Position numbers and translations under genes: made by a program. This document shows, in pieces, positions 1 through 9,866 of a DNA stretch of 22,533 nucleotides. How positions within the stretch are numbered: position 1 is the stretch's first letter; the number at the start of each line of letters is the position of its first letter. Under the pieces are notes generated by a model, which was given only the letters and a program-made list of their open reading frames with translations, did not search any database and had not been told where the DNA came from. This DNA is from Priapulus caudatus (lineage: Eukaryota > Priapulida > Priapulimorpha > Priapulimorphida > Priapulidae), in NCBI RefSeq assembly GCF_000485595.1, contig NW_014578276.1:1-22533 (forward strand). Reading direction: 5' to 3'.

Positions 1-190
1 CCTCGTAAGCCGCGGCAGGTCGGGATAGAGGGGCGGGCAGGAGGGGCGAGCGAGAGGGTGAGAGGGGGGAGGAGGTCAGGGGGGAGAGGGTATTTAGGGC
101 AGGCCAGGTGGGTGGGAAGATGCCCCCGACACCCCCCCAGGAGGGAGTGGGGCGCACCGGGCGCGACAGCGTGGAGTCGTGGAGGGGTAA
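1..190. other. G-rich low-complexity stretch
   Basis: A strongly purine- and G-rich segment with several G runs and one C run. It has no convincing reading frame and differs in composition from the AT-rich DNA that follows at 190-570. It may be a low-complexity or poorly assembled edge. Nothing else is supported here. From 190 to about 570 I see only ordinary AT-rich DNA. Confidence 0.4.
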
Positions 191-659
191 AAAGAAAATA
201 AGAACCTTTACAATATTACAAATACATGCGCATATAACACCATATATAACATTTTTTTTGTAGCATTTAGTGCAAATTTAGGTCAATGATTCACTGTAAC
301 AATAACGTATATTATTCTTTTGCCATATGTCTATATCAAGCATCAGTTCTTCCCCAAGAGACATAATTCGATGTATTGTAACAATGTTGCAAGCTTTATT
401 TTGGTACATTGCCTATCAATATACATAAGCAACAGCGCTGTGATCAGAGATAGCTCTAGAACTAACGCTATGGCAGAGAGGAAGCGCCGCCCCAAAAAAA
501 TTACTCCACAGAACTTGAAATTCTTGTGATGAGGGGTCGGAATACTAGTGTTAATTTCGGCAAGTTTTCCTACAGCCTGCACGTGTGTGTGGCAAGTACA
601 TATAGGCATGGTGCAGCGTGCATGTGTGTAATGTACTATATATGTGTGCACGGCGTATA

Positions 660-1017
660 CTCTGTAGTACACACACACATATATGTATGTGCATATGCAT
701 GTGTCGTCACCGATGTACGCAAATATGCACGTGTGAGTGTCGTGCGTGTGCGTGGCGTGTATGTGTGTAATTGTGTGTGTGTGTGTGCGTGCGTGCATGT
801 GTGTGTGTCTTGTGTGTCGTGTGTGTGTGTGTGTCGTGTGTGTGTGTGTGTGTGTGTATATGTAGACATGTATAGTATGTGTGCGTGGTGTGTGTGTGTG
901 TGTGTGTTGCGTTCGTGTGCGGCGCACACAGGCACAAGCACTCACTCACACACACACTTACGCATGTCCGGCGCACACACACACACGACAACACACACAC
1001 ACCACACACACACACAA

Positions 1018-1062
<45 letters not shown>

Positions 1063-1065
1063 TTC
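660..1065. repeat. TG-rich then CA-rich microsatellite pair
   Basis: Interrupted TG repeats fill about 760-912 and CA repeats fill about 930-1060. The two halves are roughly reverse complements around about 920, so a single strand could fold on itself. Long open frames of alternating His/Thr or Cys/Val on both strands here come from the dinucleotide repeat and are not genes. Confidence 0.9.
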
Positions 1066-1474
1066 GTTGTCTGCTTGTTGGAGAATTGGTCAAGTTCAAA
1101 GTGTTCAGAACAAAGACGCAATTTGTGTGACAAAAGTACAGTACCACGGTCCGGTTAAGCAGATCTTGGTCAGAGTATGTCTGGAGCCCACTGTTGACAT
1201 TCTGAATACAAAAGAGATTCACATTAGGATTAACCTATTAGAACACATATGTGATTATAACTACACTCCTGCAGAAGGAAATAGTAGGAGCTCAACCGAG
1301 TTCAAAGTCACTGCCAAAAAATGTAAGGTACGCTATAGTTTACCTGTTAAATTGTTCTCGGTGCGCATCCACGCCCCTCCGCACATCCTCCGCGCGCCCC
1401 ACGAAACACTCGCCTGCTCAGACCCCACCCGCCAATTAGATAAGCGCCCTGTATTACTAAATTTATCAGTATAG
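1066..1474 (+). other. Unassigned open stretch, possible exon fragment
   Basis: Right of the CA repeat, one + strand frame stays open for about 400 bases and ends at a stop near 1474. The first two thirds have mixed, non-repetitive amino-acid content (for example the peptide VQYHGPVKQILVRVCLEP). The last 100 bases are C-rich and look non-coding. I do not recognise the peptide, and no clear splice sites or start codon frame it. It may be a chance open frame or a worn piece of a mobile element. Confidence 0.15.
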
Positions 1475-2600
1475 AATTACTAATTGGGTTCATATGTTTT
1501 TTATGCCAATGAGCTGTATCAAATCTCGTCGATTCAAAGTGTTCAAAAAGATAACATGATTTCAATAATCGGATGTTACTAATGTACCAGTGCAGTGGTG
1601 TATGTGTCAGACAGTGTAGCAGGTGGCACGATAGGGCCCCAAAGACTTCTTGGAAACGTCTCAACAAATAATGGTAAATAAAAACACTAAGTGTATCTAA
1701 CTATCGAAAGTATTAATGTTTCTCTAACCCATTTCGGCGCTATGTATTGTCGATGAACGTTGCTGGTAAAATCCGTTAGATCTCATCTGCAGACACACAA
1801 GTATGAAGTACCCGCACGTAGCGCATACGCCCTGTGCACAAACATACAAGAATCAAGAGAGGCCACTGCAGCCTGTGCCACTGTACACATGTATCACGAT
1901 AGATTGCACAACGTATTTCACGAGTGGATTCGAACAAAAAAGAATATTTTCTCAACCTTTCCGGGTTATTCCTTGGGAACCTGAAGAAGACAGGTCGGGC
2001 TTGACCACTGAGCGATTCGAGCAATGTTACAGGCAAGAACAGTGAGTCGAGCTTGACCGAGGGCACTACCCGGGAACTTTTGATCTATTTGACGCGGCGA
2101 TGTATCATATCCGCATGTAGATCCGATGTAGATCCGGAGATGTACTATTCCAGTATCCGATGTAGATCCGATCGCGCATGAAAACAAACCGTAGTTAAAC
2201 GGGGCCACCGCAGCATGCGGCGCAGCGCATGTGCCAAGGAATTATGTGCATTGTGTTTGGATGCCGGCAATCACAGTGGGTTTCAAGTGACAAAAAACGA
2301 ATCATATCTTTGAGGCTGCCGTAGCCCGAGAGAAGAGACAGATGGCTAACAGTCAGGAGAACGAAGACGGCGTAGCAATGGTTAGAAACAGTGGGAAACG
2401 GGCGAGGTAGTCCTCGCTGAAAGCAGTTTTTTTGCACACTTCCTGTGAATCACATAAATGTTTCTCGTCAAAATGAAACAAAGAAGACCTTCAAGAACAC
2501 CCCTGTCGAGTTTAAAGGGGCTACCAGCCCCACATTTACGGAAATGCGACATAGATCTTCAATCTGGACTATCAATCTCTATACCTTGAACCGCAGCGGC
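1475..2600. other. Unannotated intergenic DNA
   Basis: No gene is supported. The only small-scale structure is a short word, roughly GATGTAGATCCG, repeated three times between about 2115 and 2172. Short open frames on both strands have no recognisable content. Confidence 0.4.
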
Positions 2601-2604
2601 TCCA

Positions 2605-3065
2605 TTCGGCGGCTGTCTATATTCAAGCCGTACGGGAGAATTACGGTACGCATATATTTGCTAATTATATTGACTAATCGTGCGTCGTAAACTCAAATAT
2701 TTACCAGAGATTGTATAGACGTGAAGCGAGTGTGTCTATGGTACCTAGAATTAGAAATTTTAATCATCTGAAATTCACTTCCGCGCGCAGTAACTAATCG
2801 TGCACATGACTGCATGATACATCGTGCCGCTTCGTGGCGTCAATAAAACTCAATATTCATCAGAGAGTATGAATTCAAGCCGGTACGACGGGAGATCTTT
2901 GGGGCATAAGTATATTCTAGTACCAGTAGGCACATGTCTTTAGCCTATACTCTCTGTGAATATCTGAGTGTATTGGACGCGACGTATTAGTCAATATATT
3001 AGCAAATATTGGGTAACGTCATCTCTCGTCGGCTTGGAATATTGACGCTCCCCGCAGCCGAGTTC
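2605..3065. mobile_element. Imperfect foldback/MITE-like element
   Basis: The segment at about 2608-2720 is found again, reverse-complemented and diverged, at about 2935-3065. Anchors include TTTGCTAAT followed by ATATTGACTAAT on the left and the same words read from the minus strand near 2985-3012, plus ATTCAAGCCG near 2622 paired with a minus-strand copy near 3040. A third, direct partial copy starts near 2870 (ATTCAAGCCGGTACG). Long imperfect inverted arms without coding capacity fit a non-autonomous DNA transposon. The exact ends and any target-site duplication could not be fixed by eye. Confidence 0.5.
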
Positions 3066-3954
3066 GCGCTTTGGTTTTCGATGGCGGCGCGCTGCAGCCG
3101 GACGTATTGTGAAGGAGGAGTGACGTCATCCGCCCCCACCTATAAGCTATTGTTATAGTGAATCTTGGGTGGATTGCTGGCAAATGTCATATATTGATTC
3201 GTGTGCCGCAGCGGATGGATAATATTTCATGTCAACTCTTATTCATGAATAGATTCAGCACCATCAGCAATATCAAATGCATCTTTGAACAGTTAGAGCT
3301 TGTTCATACATATTAAAAGGAGAGAAAATGTACAAGGTGGTATGCATATATTGTAATATAAAAAAGGTTCTTAATTATTTCTTCTTGCTGGGAGGAAGTG
3401 GGATTTAAAAGAATAAAAAAATAAGATAAGAAAAATGAAATAAAATAATAGAGCCTATATATATTTGCACTTTTATGGTATCATCACACGTACTCATACG
3501 TACTTATACGTACTGTTCCCCACAACACTGATTACACCGCAAGAGCCAAGAGGCATATCAAACCATAGAACTAATAAAGATAACCATATTTATGTATCAA
3601 ACAGACGCGGAGCGGGTTTTGCTTCCTAAAATGGCGGACGTGGCGCTCCGTTGCGTACTACACGTCATTGCACGTGATTTCGCATGAGTGGTCTATCTTG
3701 TGCCTCCGGCAGCGTGATTAGTTAGCGTGTACGCGCTAGGCTATCGAGTCATATCGAGAATAATAGTTTTGGATGTGCTATGTATATCGCGAGAAAACAA
3801 GCTCAACCAATAGCATCGCTCATTACAGCCCTATGTTCTTGATTCACCTAGGAAAAAAATTCACGCCCTCCGGCACTATACGATCTTTGGTATCTATGCT
3901 CGAGGGCAGCACCAAACAATCACAACAACCCTGTGACAATTCGACATGTCACAA
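3066..3954. other. Intergenic DNA with two small CpG-rich patches
   Basis: No gene is recognised. Two short CpG-rich patches occur near 3070-3135 and 3600-3740; each contains an ATGGCGG word (for example AAAATGGCGGAC near 3629), which resembles a YY1-type promoter motif in animals. The frame from the second ATG closes after about 15 codons. A-rich DNA fills 3360-3460, and a short word (ACGTACT) repeats around 3490-3515. Promoter function is only a guess. Confidence 0.25.
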
Positions 3955-4359
3955 TATACTATCAAGAGCGTATTAAGTACTTAATACATAATAAAATTAT
4001 TTCCACCAAGTATGAAATTTTCTCGCTTATAATATACTATCAAGAGCGTACTAAGTACTTAATACATAATAAAATTATTTCCACCAAGTATGAAATTTTC
4101 TCGCTTATAATATACTATCAAGAGCGTACTAAGTACTTAATACATAATAAAATTATTTCCCACAGTATGAAATTTTCTCGCTTATAATATACTATCAAGA
4201 GCGTACTAAGTACTTAATACTTAATTAAATTATTTCCATCAAGTATGAAATTTTCTCGCTTATAATATACTATCAAGAGCGTATTAAGTACTTAATACAT
4301 AATTAAATTATTTCCACCAAGTATGAAATTTTCTCGCTTATAATATACTATCAAGAGTG
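3955..4359 (+). repeat. 78-bp tandem repeat, left block (5 units)
   Basis: Five nearly identical units follow each other with spacings of 78, 78, 77, 78 and 78 bases. Each unit runs from CAAGAGCG through the GTACTTAATAC palindrome, an AAATTATTTCC word and AAATTTTCTCGC. Units differ by a few substitutions, so the array is young or homogenised. Confidence 0.95.
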
Positions 4360-4727
4360 TTGTTGCACCACAAATTGTCGTCCCTGCACAAATTGTCGTC
4401 GGCGACAATTTGTGCAAAATTTTGCAAAACCTCACACCACAAATTGTCGTCGGGGACAATTTGTGCTGCTCTTGCCGTTCCCAATTTTTAATCTCACTGG
4501 CGACAATTTGTGCAGGCAAAATGAAACCTAACTCCACAAATTGTCGCCGCTTGCACAAATTGTCGTCAGTCGCTGTCTTCAAGCTACAGAAGATAATGAC
4601 GATTACAAAGATGATGATGATGATGATGATGATAATGATGATGATAATAATCAGTGTTGGGGGACTCGAGGCCGGCCTCGGCGTCCATACATACATACAT
4701 ACATACATACATACATACATACATACA

Positions 4728-4758
<31 letters not shown>

Positions 4759-4835
4759 CCCTCCACACACACCCACGTACCACGTGTGCACAGCACACAC
4801 ACACACGCAGCACGCACGCCGCACGCACGCAGCGA

Positions 4836-4866
<31 letters not shown>

Positions 4867-4965
4867 CACGCACGCACGCACGCACGCACGCCAGCACCGC
4901 ACGCACGCACGCACGCACGCACGAGGCACGCACGACGCGACAGCACGCAGCGCACGCACGCACGG

Positions 4966-5016
<51 letters not shown>

Positions 5017-5110
5017 CCCGCACGCACGCACGCACGCCACGCACGCAACGCACGCACCACGCCACGCACGCACGCCGCACGCACGCGACGCCACGCACGC
5101 ACGCACGCAA

Positions 5111-5141
<31 letters not shown>

Positions 5142-5313
5142 CACGCAGCTCACGCACCGCACACGCACGCACGCACGCACGCACGCACGCACGGCACGCA
5201 ACGCACGCCAGCACGCACCGCACGCACGCACGCACCACGCAGCACGCACGCGCACGCACGCGCGCACGCACAGCACGCACGCAACGCACGCACGGCACGC
5301 ACGCACGCCGCAG

Positions 5314-5406
<93 letters not shown>

Positions 5407-5623
5407 ACACACACACACACACCACACCACACACACTCATGCTTTGAACAGGATCGTATAATGTGCTTCGATGGCTGTGGTGTCAGCTCCCTCACAAATT
5501 GTCGTAGGCGCCGACGACAATTTGTGAAGGAGGCGACAATTTGTGGTGTGAGGCTTTGCAAAATTTTGCACAAATTGTCGCCGACGACAATTTGTGCAGG
5601 GACGACAATTTGTGGTGTAACAA
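4360..5623. mobile_element. Palindromic element built of CACAAATTGTCG words
   Basis: Terminal inverted repeats of about 90 bp lie at 4360-4451 and 5533-5623. They start TTGTTGCACCACAAATTG on the left and TTGTTACACCACAAATTG on the right (minus strand) and agree closely inward, including the palindrome TGCAAAATTTTGCA. Both arms are made of the 12-mer CACAAATTGTCG in both orientations, about eight copies on the left and six on the right. The core is GAT-rich DNA and then a very long microsatellite. There is no coding capacity. It interrupts a 78-bp repeat unit, so it arrived after the array formed. GTGT flanks both sides, but a real target-site duplication is unproven. Confidence 0.75.
4681..5437 (+). 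repeat. ACAT / ACGC / AC compound microsatellite
   Basis: ACAT repeats fill about 4685-4727, ACGC repeats with scattered slips fill about 4727-5310, and AC repeats with a few interruptions fill about 5310-5437. A GAT run lies just upstream (about 4608-4650). Several open frames of over 250 codons cross this block on both strands, but they encode only His/Thr/Ala/Arg or Cys/Val/Arg periodic strings and are not genes. Confidence 0.97.
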
Positions 5624-5899
5624 GACTTGTGTATTAAGTACTTAATACATAATTAAATTATTTCCACAAAGTATGAAATTTTCTCGCTTATACCACTATC
5701 AAGAGCGTATTAGGTACTTAATACTTAATTAAATTATTTCCATCAAGTATGAAATTTTCTCGCTTATAATATACTATCAAGAGCATATTAAGTACTTAAT
5801 ACTTAATTAAATTATTTCCATCAAGTATGAAATTTTCTCGCTTATAAGAGCGTATTAAGTATGCTTAATACTTAATACTTGATACGCTCTTGATACTAT
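5624..5899 (+). repeat. 78-bp tandem repeat, right block with inverted end
   Basis: Continuation of the left array after the insertion, with CAAGAGC words at 5700 and 5778. The last unit lacks its first bases, and the block then turns back on itself: AAGAGCGTATTAAGTAT near 5847 is followed by an inverted copy ending CGCTCTTGATACTAT at about 5897. This makes a strong terminal hairpin. Confidence 0.9.
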
Positions 5900-5987
5900 C
5901 TAGATTTAGGCTCACGTCGTCTATAAAAAATTTGTTAACAACTATAAGTGTCATCGTTCTGGTGACAAATATGGTGTTTACTTGCAG

Positions 5988-6131
5988 GTCCGCCAGGCAG
6001 TCTCATGTGTAGGAAGTTTGGGCACAGGGCTGTGGCCATGACAGGAGCTGTACTGTCCGCGTCTGGCCTAATCCTGAGTTACTTCTCCTCAACTCTCATC
6101 CCCCTCTACATCTTGTACGGTGTGGTGAACG
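5988..6131 (+). CDS. MCT unit 1, TM2-TM4 exon
   Basis: A 144-base exon of a monocarboxylate transporter-like (SLC16, MFS) carrier. It is preceded by a pyrimidine-containing tract and CAG at 5985-5987 and followed by GT at 6132. Phase 1 at both ends gives the peptide GPPGSLMCRKFGHRAVAMTG, then a hydrophobic stretch LSASGLILSYFSSTLIPLYI and YGVVNG. The cytoplasmic-loop pattern (basic residues after TM2) and the YGVVNG end are typical of the family. It matches exon 2 of unit 2 (15993-16137) in length and splice phase, apart from one base. The first exon (with the conserved DGGWGW start) was not found upstream in this window, so it lies further left or is lost. Confidence 0.85.
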
Positions 6132-6346
6132 GTTAGCATTTATTATTTCAAGTACTTTTCATACAAATCACTTCATACTGAGTTACTCACAAGTAACTCC
6201 CAATTATCTTCATAAGAAAATAAAATCCTCATGAAACGCAAAAAAATTTATTTACTGCGAACACGATCGTAATAATCATCATACTAATGCTCTACCACTG
6301 CACTAATCCTCGATGAATAATTATTTTCTCTGTGTGTGTATTGCAG

Positions 6347-6702
6347 GCATAGGAGGTGGCTTGCTGATGATTAGTATCTTCGCAGTACTGAACGAATACT
6401 TCAAGGAGCGAATAGCCTTTGCCACGGGGCTGGCCGTCGCCGGCAACGCCGTCGGTACCCTCGTCTTGCCGCTCGTCGTCAAGTCGCTCAACGACAGCTA
6501 CGGCTACAGGGGTGCTCTGCTCGTTAATGGCGGCATGGCACTCAACATGATCCCGTGTGCCGCCCTCTATCGGCCTCTGCGCGAACCGCAGGGGAGACAG
6601 GCGGGCGCGTGCGCGACGAGCGTCAGCACGAGGGAACTGATGGAGTATGCGCAGCCGGTCGTCGACGACCTGCCGCCGACGACGGCCGACGATCGCGTCG
6701 AC
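6347..6702 (+). CDS. MCT unit 1, TM4-TM6 exon, truncated
   Basis: The acceptor TTGCAG ends at 6346 and the phase-1 frame reads GIGGGLLMISIFAVLNEYF. The MCT signature YFKERIAFATGLAVAGNAVG follows, then LVLPLVVKSL, GYRGALLVNGG and ALYRPL, which mark TM5 and TM6 and the start of the large central loop. The loop shares the pattern ST-EL-Y with unit 2. At 6703 there is an N and homology stops: sequence after it is repeat DNA, although the frame happens to stay open to 6786. In unit 2 the same exon has 332 codons, so about 210 codons plus the last exon are missing. This looks like an assembly gap rather than a natural gene end. Confidence 0.85.
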
Positions 6703-6703
6703 G
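6703..6703. other. Ambiguous base marking an assembly joint
   Basis: The only N in the window falls exactly where clean MCT coding sequence changes to indel-rich repeat DNA. A one-base N at a homology break is typical of a collapsed or force-closed gap. Confidence 0.7.
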
Positions 6704-8232
6704 NCTTATATTCGGAAGAAGAAAAAAATGTGCGGGGGGCTTCTCCTGCGCGTGAGGCTCCACCGGTAGCGAGCCGTGATCGTTGATATAACACAGACTT
6801 ATATTCGGCGGAGCTCGCCGCGCGTGAGATCACGTCGAATGAGAATTCGAATGCATAGATGAGTCGCAAAGAGGTGTCCGCATCTACTGGCACCACAACC
6901 AAGAACAATAAATCGACAGGATTTCATATTTTTGTCAATTTCCAATATATTGTCGGGCAGCCTAACGCGTATTTTTTGTTACGAACAGCAAAATTCGATG
7001 CTTAAATTAATCGTCTTTGAACTTCCCGCGGACATTCTTTCATTCATGGCCGCTGGCCCTGTCGGGCGCTTAATCGAGGGCATTGCGGATGGAGATTTCC
7101 TACCATGATTTTAACAATGGCTTTTTCCAGTGTATTGGTCACGGAAAATATCGCAGATGAAAGGTGACCACAGGAATACTTATCACATGAAAATTACACC
7201 ACGCGGCAAAATAGCTACACAGAAAAGTGGCGTAGGAAAAGTATGAGATTAGTTCTGAAACTGCGATGAGCGTATTATTTGCTGATTTGAACGCATTGTT
7301 TACATTTTGTTCAGAGCCTTCGGCAGAAGTTAAGTTCTGCGAAAATTCTTTTCAGGTCCAATCTCCTGGCCCTTCTGCCAGCGCCGACGTAGCGTCAGCT
7401 TATATGGAGTCGGTTGCTGGGTGTTGGCCCAGCAGAGTGATTTTTATCTCATCATCTCCATCACGGGTATAGTAATTATTAACAATGAGTTGCCAAAAGT
7501 ACATATATTCTCGACGCGGTCCAAGTAGGGGAGTGGATAAAGATATTTTAGTGGTGGATGATTTAGGATCTTAAATATTGTAAATATCTTAGGGTTGGGC
7601 GGCCTGTCATATTTTCTTAGCGCCTGTATCCTTATATGTCACGATTATAAAATAACATTACCGTCACTCATACATTGATCTTTTCACCCATTACACGTAG
7701 CATAAGATGTATCTCCCAACCTGCCAATGACTGATCGCTGCCACTTGTCACACGGATCTGCCGAAGTCTGTACAGCAATTACAGTAGCCCAAGGACCAAG
7801 TCAAGGCGGTAGTCTTGCGAATTTTCATAGCGGCTCTGCACCTGCGATCACGAAATCACAATTAGCTGACACATGCTCAATAAGTTTATCATCAGTTAAA
7901 TCCAATTAAGTTAAAATAAGCTTACGACTGACAGGAGTTTTTCGTCCATCCTCTCGATTAGACTTCCTCATGTCTGATTGTTTCAAACATCAGACCTGAG
8001 AACATGTAAGTTATTTTTAACTTTATGGATCTAACTGAGATAACTTTATTAGCATGTGAAACTATAGAGATCCGATTAAATTATTCAATCACTAATTAGG
8101 CTGCCATATTACGCATGGCGTCAAGGCGCCGTATTAAAGAATTACGAGTTCTTGATGCGTATGTCTTATATCGTAACATATGCACAGATGGGCACTCGGC
8201 GGACCTCTTTGTGGACGTCGCTACGAGGAATT
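6704..8232 (+). repeat. 1.5-kb repeat, copy 1
   Basis: From about 6781 this segment aligns along its whole length with 9811-11212 at an offset of about 3.0 kb. Shared landmarks are AGATCACGTCGAAT, TTGTCAATTTCCAATATATT, CTGGCCCTGTCGG, TGTCACGATTATAAAATAA, CACTTGTCACACGGATCTGC and CGCATGGCGTCAAGGCGCCG, ending at GCTACGAGGAAT (about 8231). The bases before 6781 are one to two worn units of the 67-bp minisatellite seen at 9514-9866. Differences from copy 2 are mostly single-base insertions and deletions. A nested hairpin sits at 7870-8058. It has no coding capacity and may be a non-autonomous transposon. Confidence 0.85.
7870..8058. repeat. Nested inverted repeat in copy 1
   Basis: The left arm at 7870-7920 pairs with the right arm at 8010-8058 (CACATGCT near the left start against AGCATGTG at the right end). 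Inside it, TCCTCATGTCTGAT pairs with ATCAGACCTGAG to form a second, shorter hairpin. The same two-level fold exists in copy 2 at 10861-11043. Confidence 0.7.
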
Positions 8233-9513
8233 TATACGTTTATCTGCTTCCCTTTCTCTCGCTCTCTTTCTCTCTCCCTCCCTTTCTCTCTCTCTTTCTT
8301 TATTTACCAAAAAAAGCATATCAGCCTTCGATTACGAGGGAGCTAAGTATGGACTACCGGAGCCGGGGTGTTGTTCTTTCAGCAAGCATCTATGCGGCGA
8401 CGCGGACTACGGCCAATGAAAGAGGCCACGCGCGAGTTGCGTGCTCTGGGCCAGCGTGTGCGCTTGCTGCCGGCCTCGTCGGGTCGCTGCAGCTTCCAAT
8501 CGCACAGGCATCGGTGTGCCAACAGAAGAAGCACAAGATGACAGCAACAACAGCCGCGACAGTAAACGCCATCTAGGTCACAAGGCTTATGACTAGGCAA
8601 ACCGCAGCCTAAAGTATACTGTGTACGGAGGATATGACTGCGCACCTAGCTAAGCTACTAGCTAGTATAAGCCTGACTTGGTCGGAAGATACAGAATGTG
8701 TAATCTACGTATTGTACTGTATGTATGTTTTTCCAGAACCTCGTTATGTTAACATACTAGAGCGATTTGTGAACGGTAGATGAATTGCAATAGCAGTTAG
8801 AAAACAATTAATGTATGTAGTCCATAACTGGAGAGATGAATGCCGACAAGCTCACTCTTTACTCGGAGGGAAACCAAAACGTCGATCGGTCCAAACAATA
8901 TTCAGTGCGATTGTCACACGCGATGGCCATTTCGTACACACTGGGAGGCTAGGATTTTTTCCCAACGCACACAGAAATGGATTTTAACTTCTTATCTTTA
9001 GATTTCTCTTCTAATTCGTTTCTTTAAGTATATTTAGCTAATTACTTCACGACGAAATAAAAGTTCATAACGTCCATTTTACGTAGCGATGGCATCTTGA
9101 GTCATGTATACTTTATCCCGCTACGAATAGCTCCCGGTGTTAACGGTATGAACATAATGACTGTTATCACAGTCTAAACCCGCATCACAATATACTATGC
9201 TAGAATTAAATACTGTTCAATAATAAGGAATACATTAATAGGTTAAAGTACTCGTTGCAGAATGTTAACGATTTATATAAAAGAACGGTTATTAGTTAGA
9301 ACCATTGCTTCTTCTTATCTGTAATTTATTATAATTTCTGTATTTCGTACACCCAAAATCGATCCGAACAAAAAAGCGCGTTGGCATGGTGACATGATTC
9401 ATTTAACACGACAAAATGTTGATATTACTAATGAGATATTGTGGGAAGCGATTTTAGCTATTACGTCAACAAACATCAGACTACGAGGCCGAGTTCTGCC
9501 CAAAACTAGTCCC
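8233..9513. other. Unique spacer between the two repeat copies
   Basis: A CT-rich microsatellite (about 8250-8305) directly follows the end of copy 1. The rest is unremarkable, moderately AT-rich DNA. Open frames of 60-150 codons near 8115-8645 straddle the repeat edge and low-complexity DNA, lack recognisable domains, and are not annotated as genes. Confidence 0.5.
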
Positions 9514-9866
9514 GCGACGTGAGCCTCACGGCCCGTGATTCGATGATCTAACGCAGATCTTATCATTCGCGGGCTCCCGCGCGTGAGCTCACGGGAGCAG
9601 CCGTGATCGTGATCTGTGACGCGAGACTTATATTCGGGGCTCCGCGCGTTGAGCTCACGGAGCAGCCGTGATCGTGATCTAACACAGATCTTTATAATTT
9701 CGGAGCTCCGCGCGGATGAGGCTCACGGGGCGCGTGATCGTGATCTGAACGCAGATCTGTATATTCGGGGCTGCTGGCGCTTGAGCTCACGGTAAGCAGC
9801 CGTGGATCGTTGATCTAACACAGATCTTTATTCGGAGGCCTCCGCCGCGCGTGAGATCACGTCGAA
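9514..9866 (+). repeat. 67-bp GC-rich minisatellite, about 5 units
   Basis: The word CGTGATCGTGATCT or a variant recurs at 9534, 9602, 9667, 9733 and 9801, a period of 65-68 bases. Each unit also has ACAGATCT(T), TATTCGG, GCTCCGCGCG and GAGCTCACGG. Units vary by many one-base slips. The block leads straight into repeat copy 2, and a remnant of it precedes copy 1, so it belongs to the same element. Confidence 0.85.

Larger units (their letters stand above)
3955..5899. mobile_element. Element with 78-bp internal tandem repeats and inverted ends
   Basis: The block opens with ACTATCAAGAGCGTATTAAG and closes at 5881-5899 with the reverse complement of that start (CGCTCTTGATACTAT). Between the ends lies a head-to-tail array of 78-bp units: the CAAGAGC word recurs at 3963, 4041, 4119, 4196, 4274 and 4352, then at 5700 and 5778. 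Each unit holds a palindrome GTATTAAGTACTTAATAC or a close variant. The array is split by the palindromic element at 4360-5623. Inverted termini plus internal tandem repeats fit a non-autonomous DNA transposon whose core expanded; a satellite block with an inverted end unit is the alternative. Confidence 0.6.

Noticed and set aside
343-1222. Long His/Thr and Cys/Val frames around the TG/CA repeats
   Set aside because: Same cause: dinucleotide repeats stay open in several frames.
3955-4359. Regular 78-bp repeats resembling a CRISPR array
   Set aside because: The whole unit is repeated with no unique spacers, no cas genes are present, and the context is animal DNA.
4410-5637. Several overlapping open frames of 250-345 codons on both strands
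   Set aside because: They are translations of ACGC, ACAT and AC microsatellites, giving periodic His/Thr/Ala/Arg or Cys/Val/Arg strings in every frame; no gene is implied.
6703-6786. Continuation of the MCT unit 1 frame past the N to a stop at 6786
   Set aside because: The residues after the N come from the minisatellite repeat and have no counterpart in unit 2 or in MCTs generally.
8115-8645. Open frames of 88-153 codons on both strands
   Set aside because: They cross the edge of the 1.5-kb repeat, a CT microsatellite and non-conserved DNA, and have no domain I recognise; the part within the repeat is frameshifted in copy 2.
9534-9820. GCCGTGATCGT in the 67-bp minisatellite resembles the 5' end of tRNA-His
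   Set aside because: Only about 11 bases match; no D-arm, anticodon or T-arm follows, so it is most likely chance.
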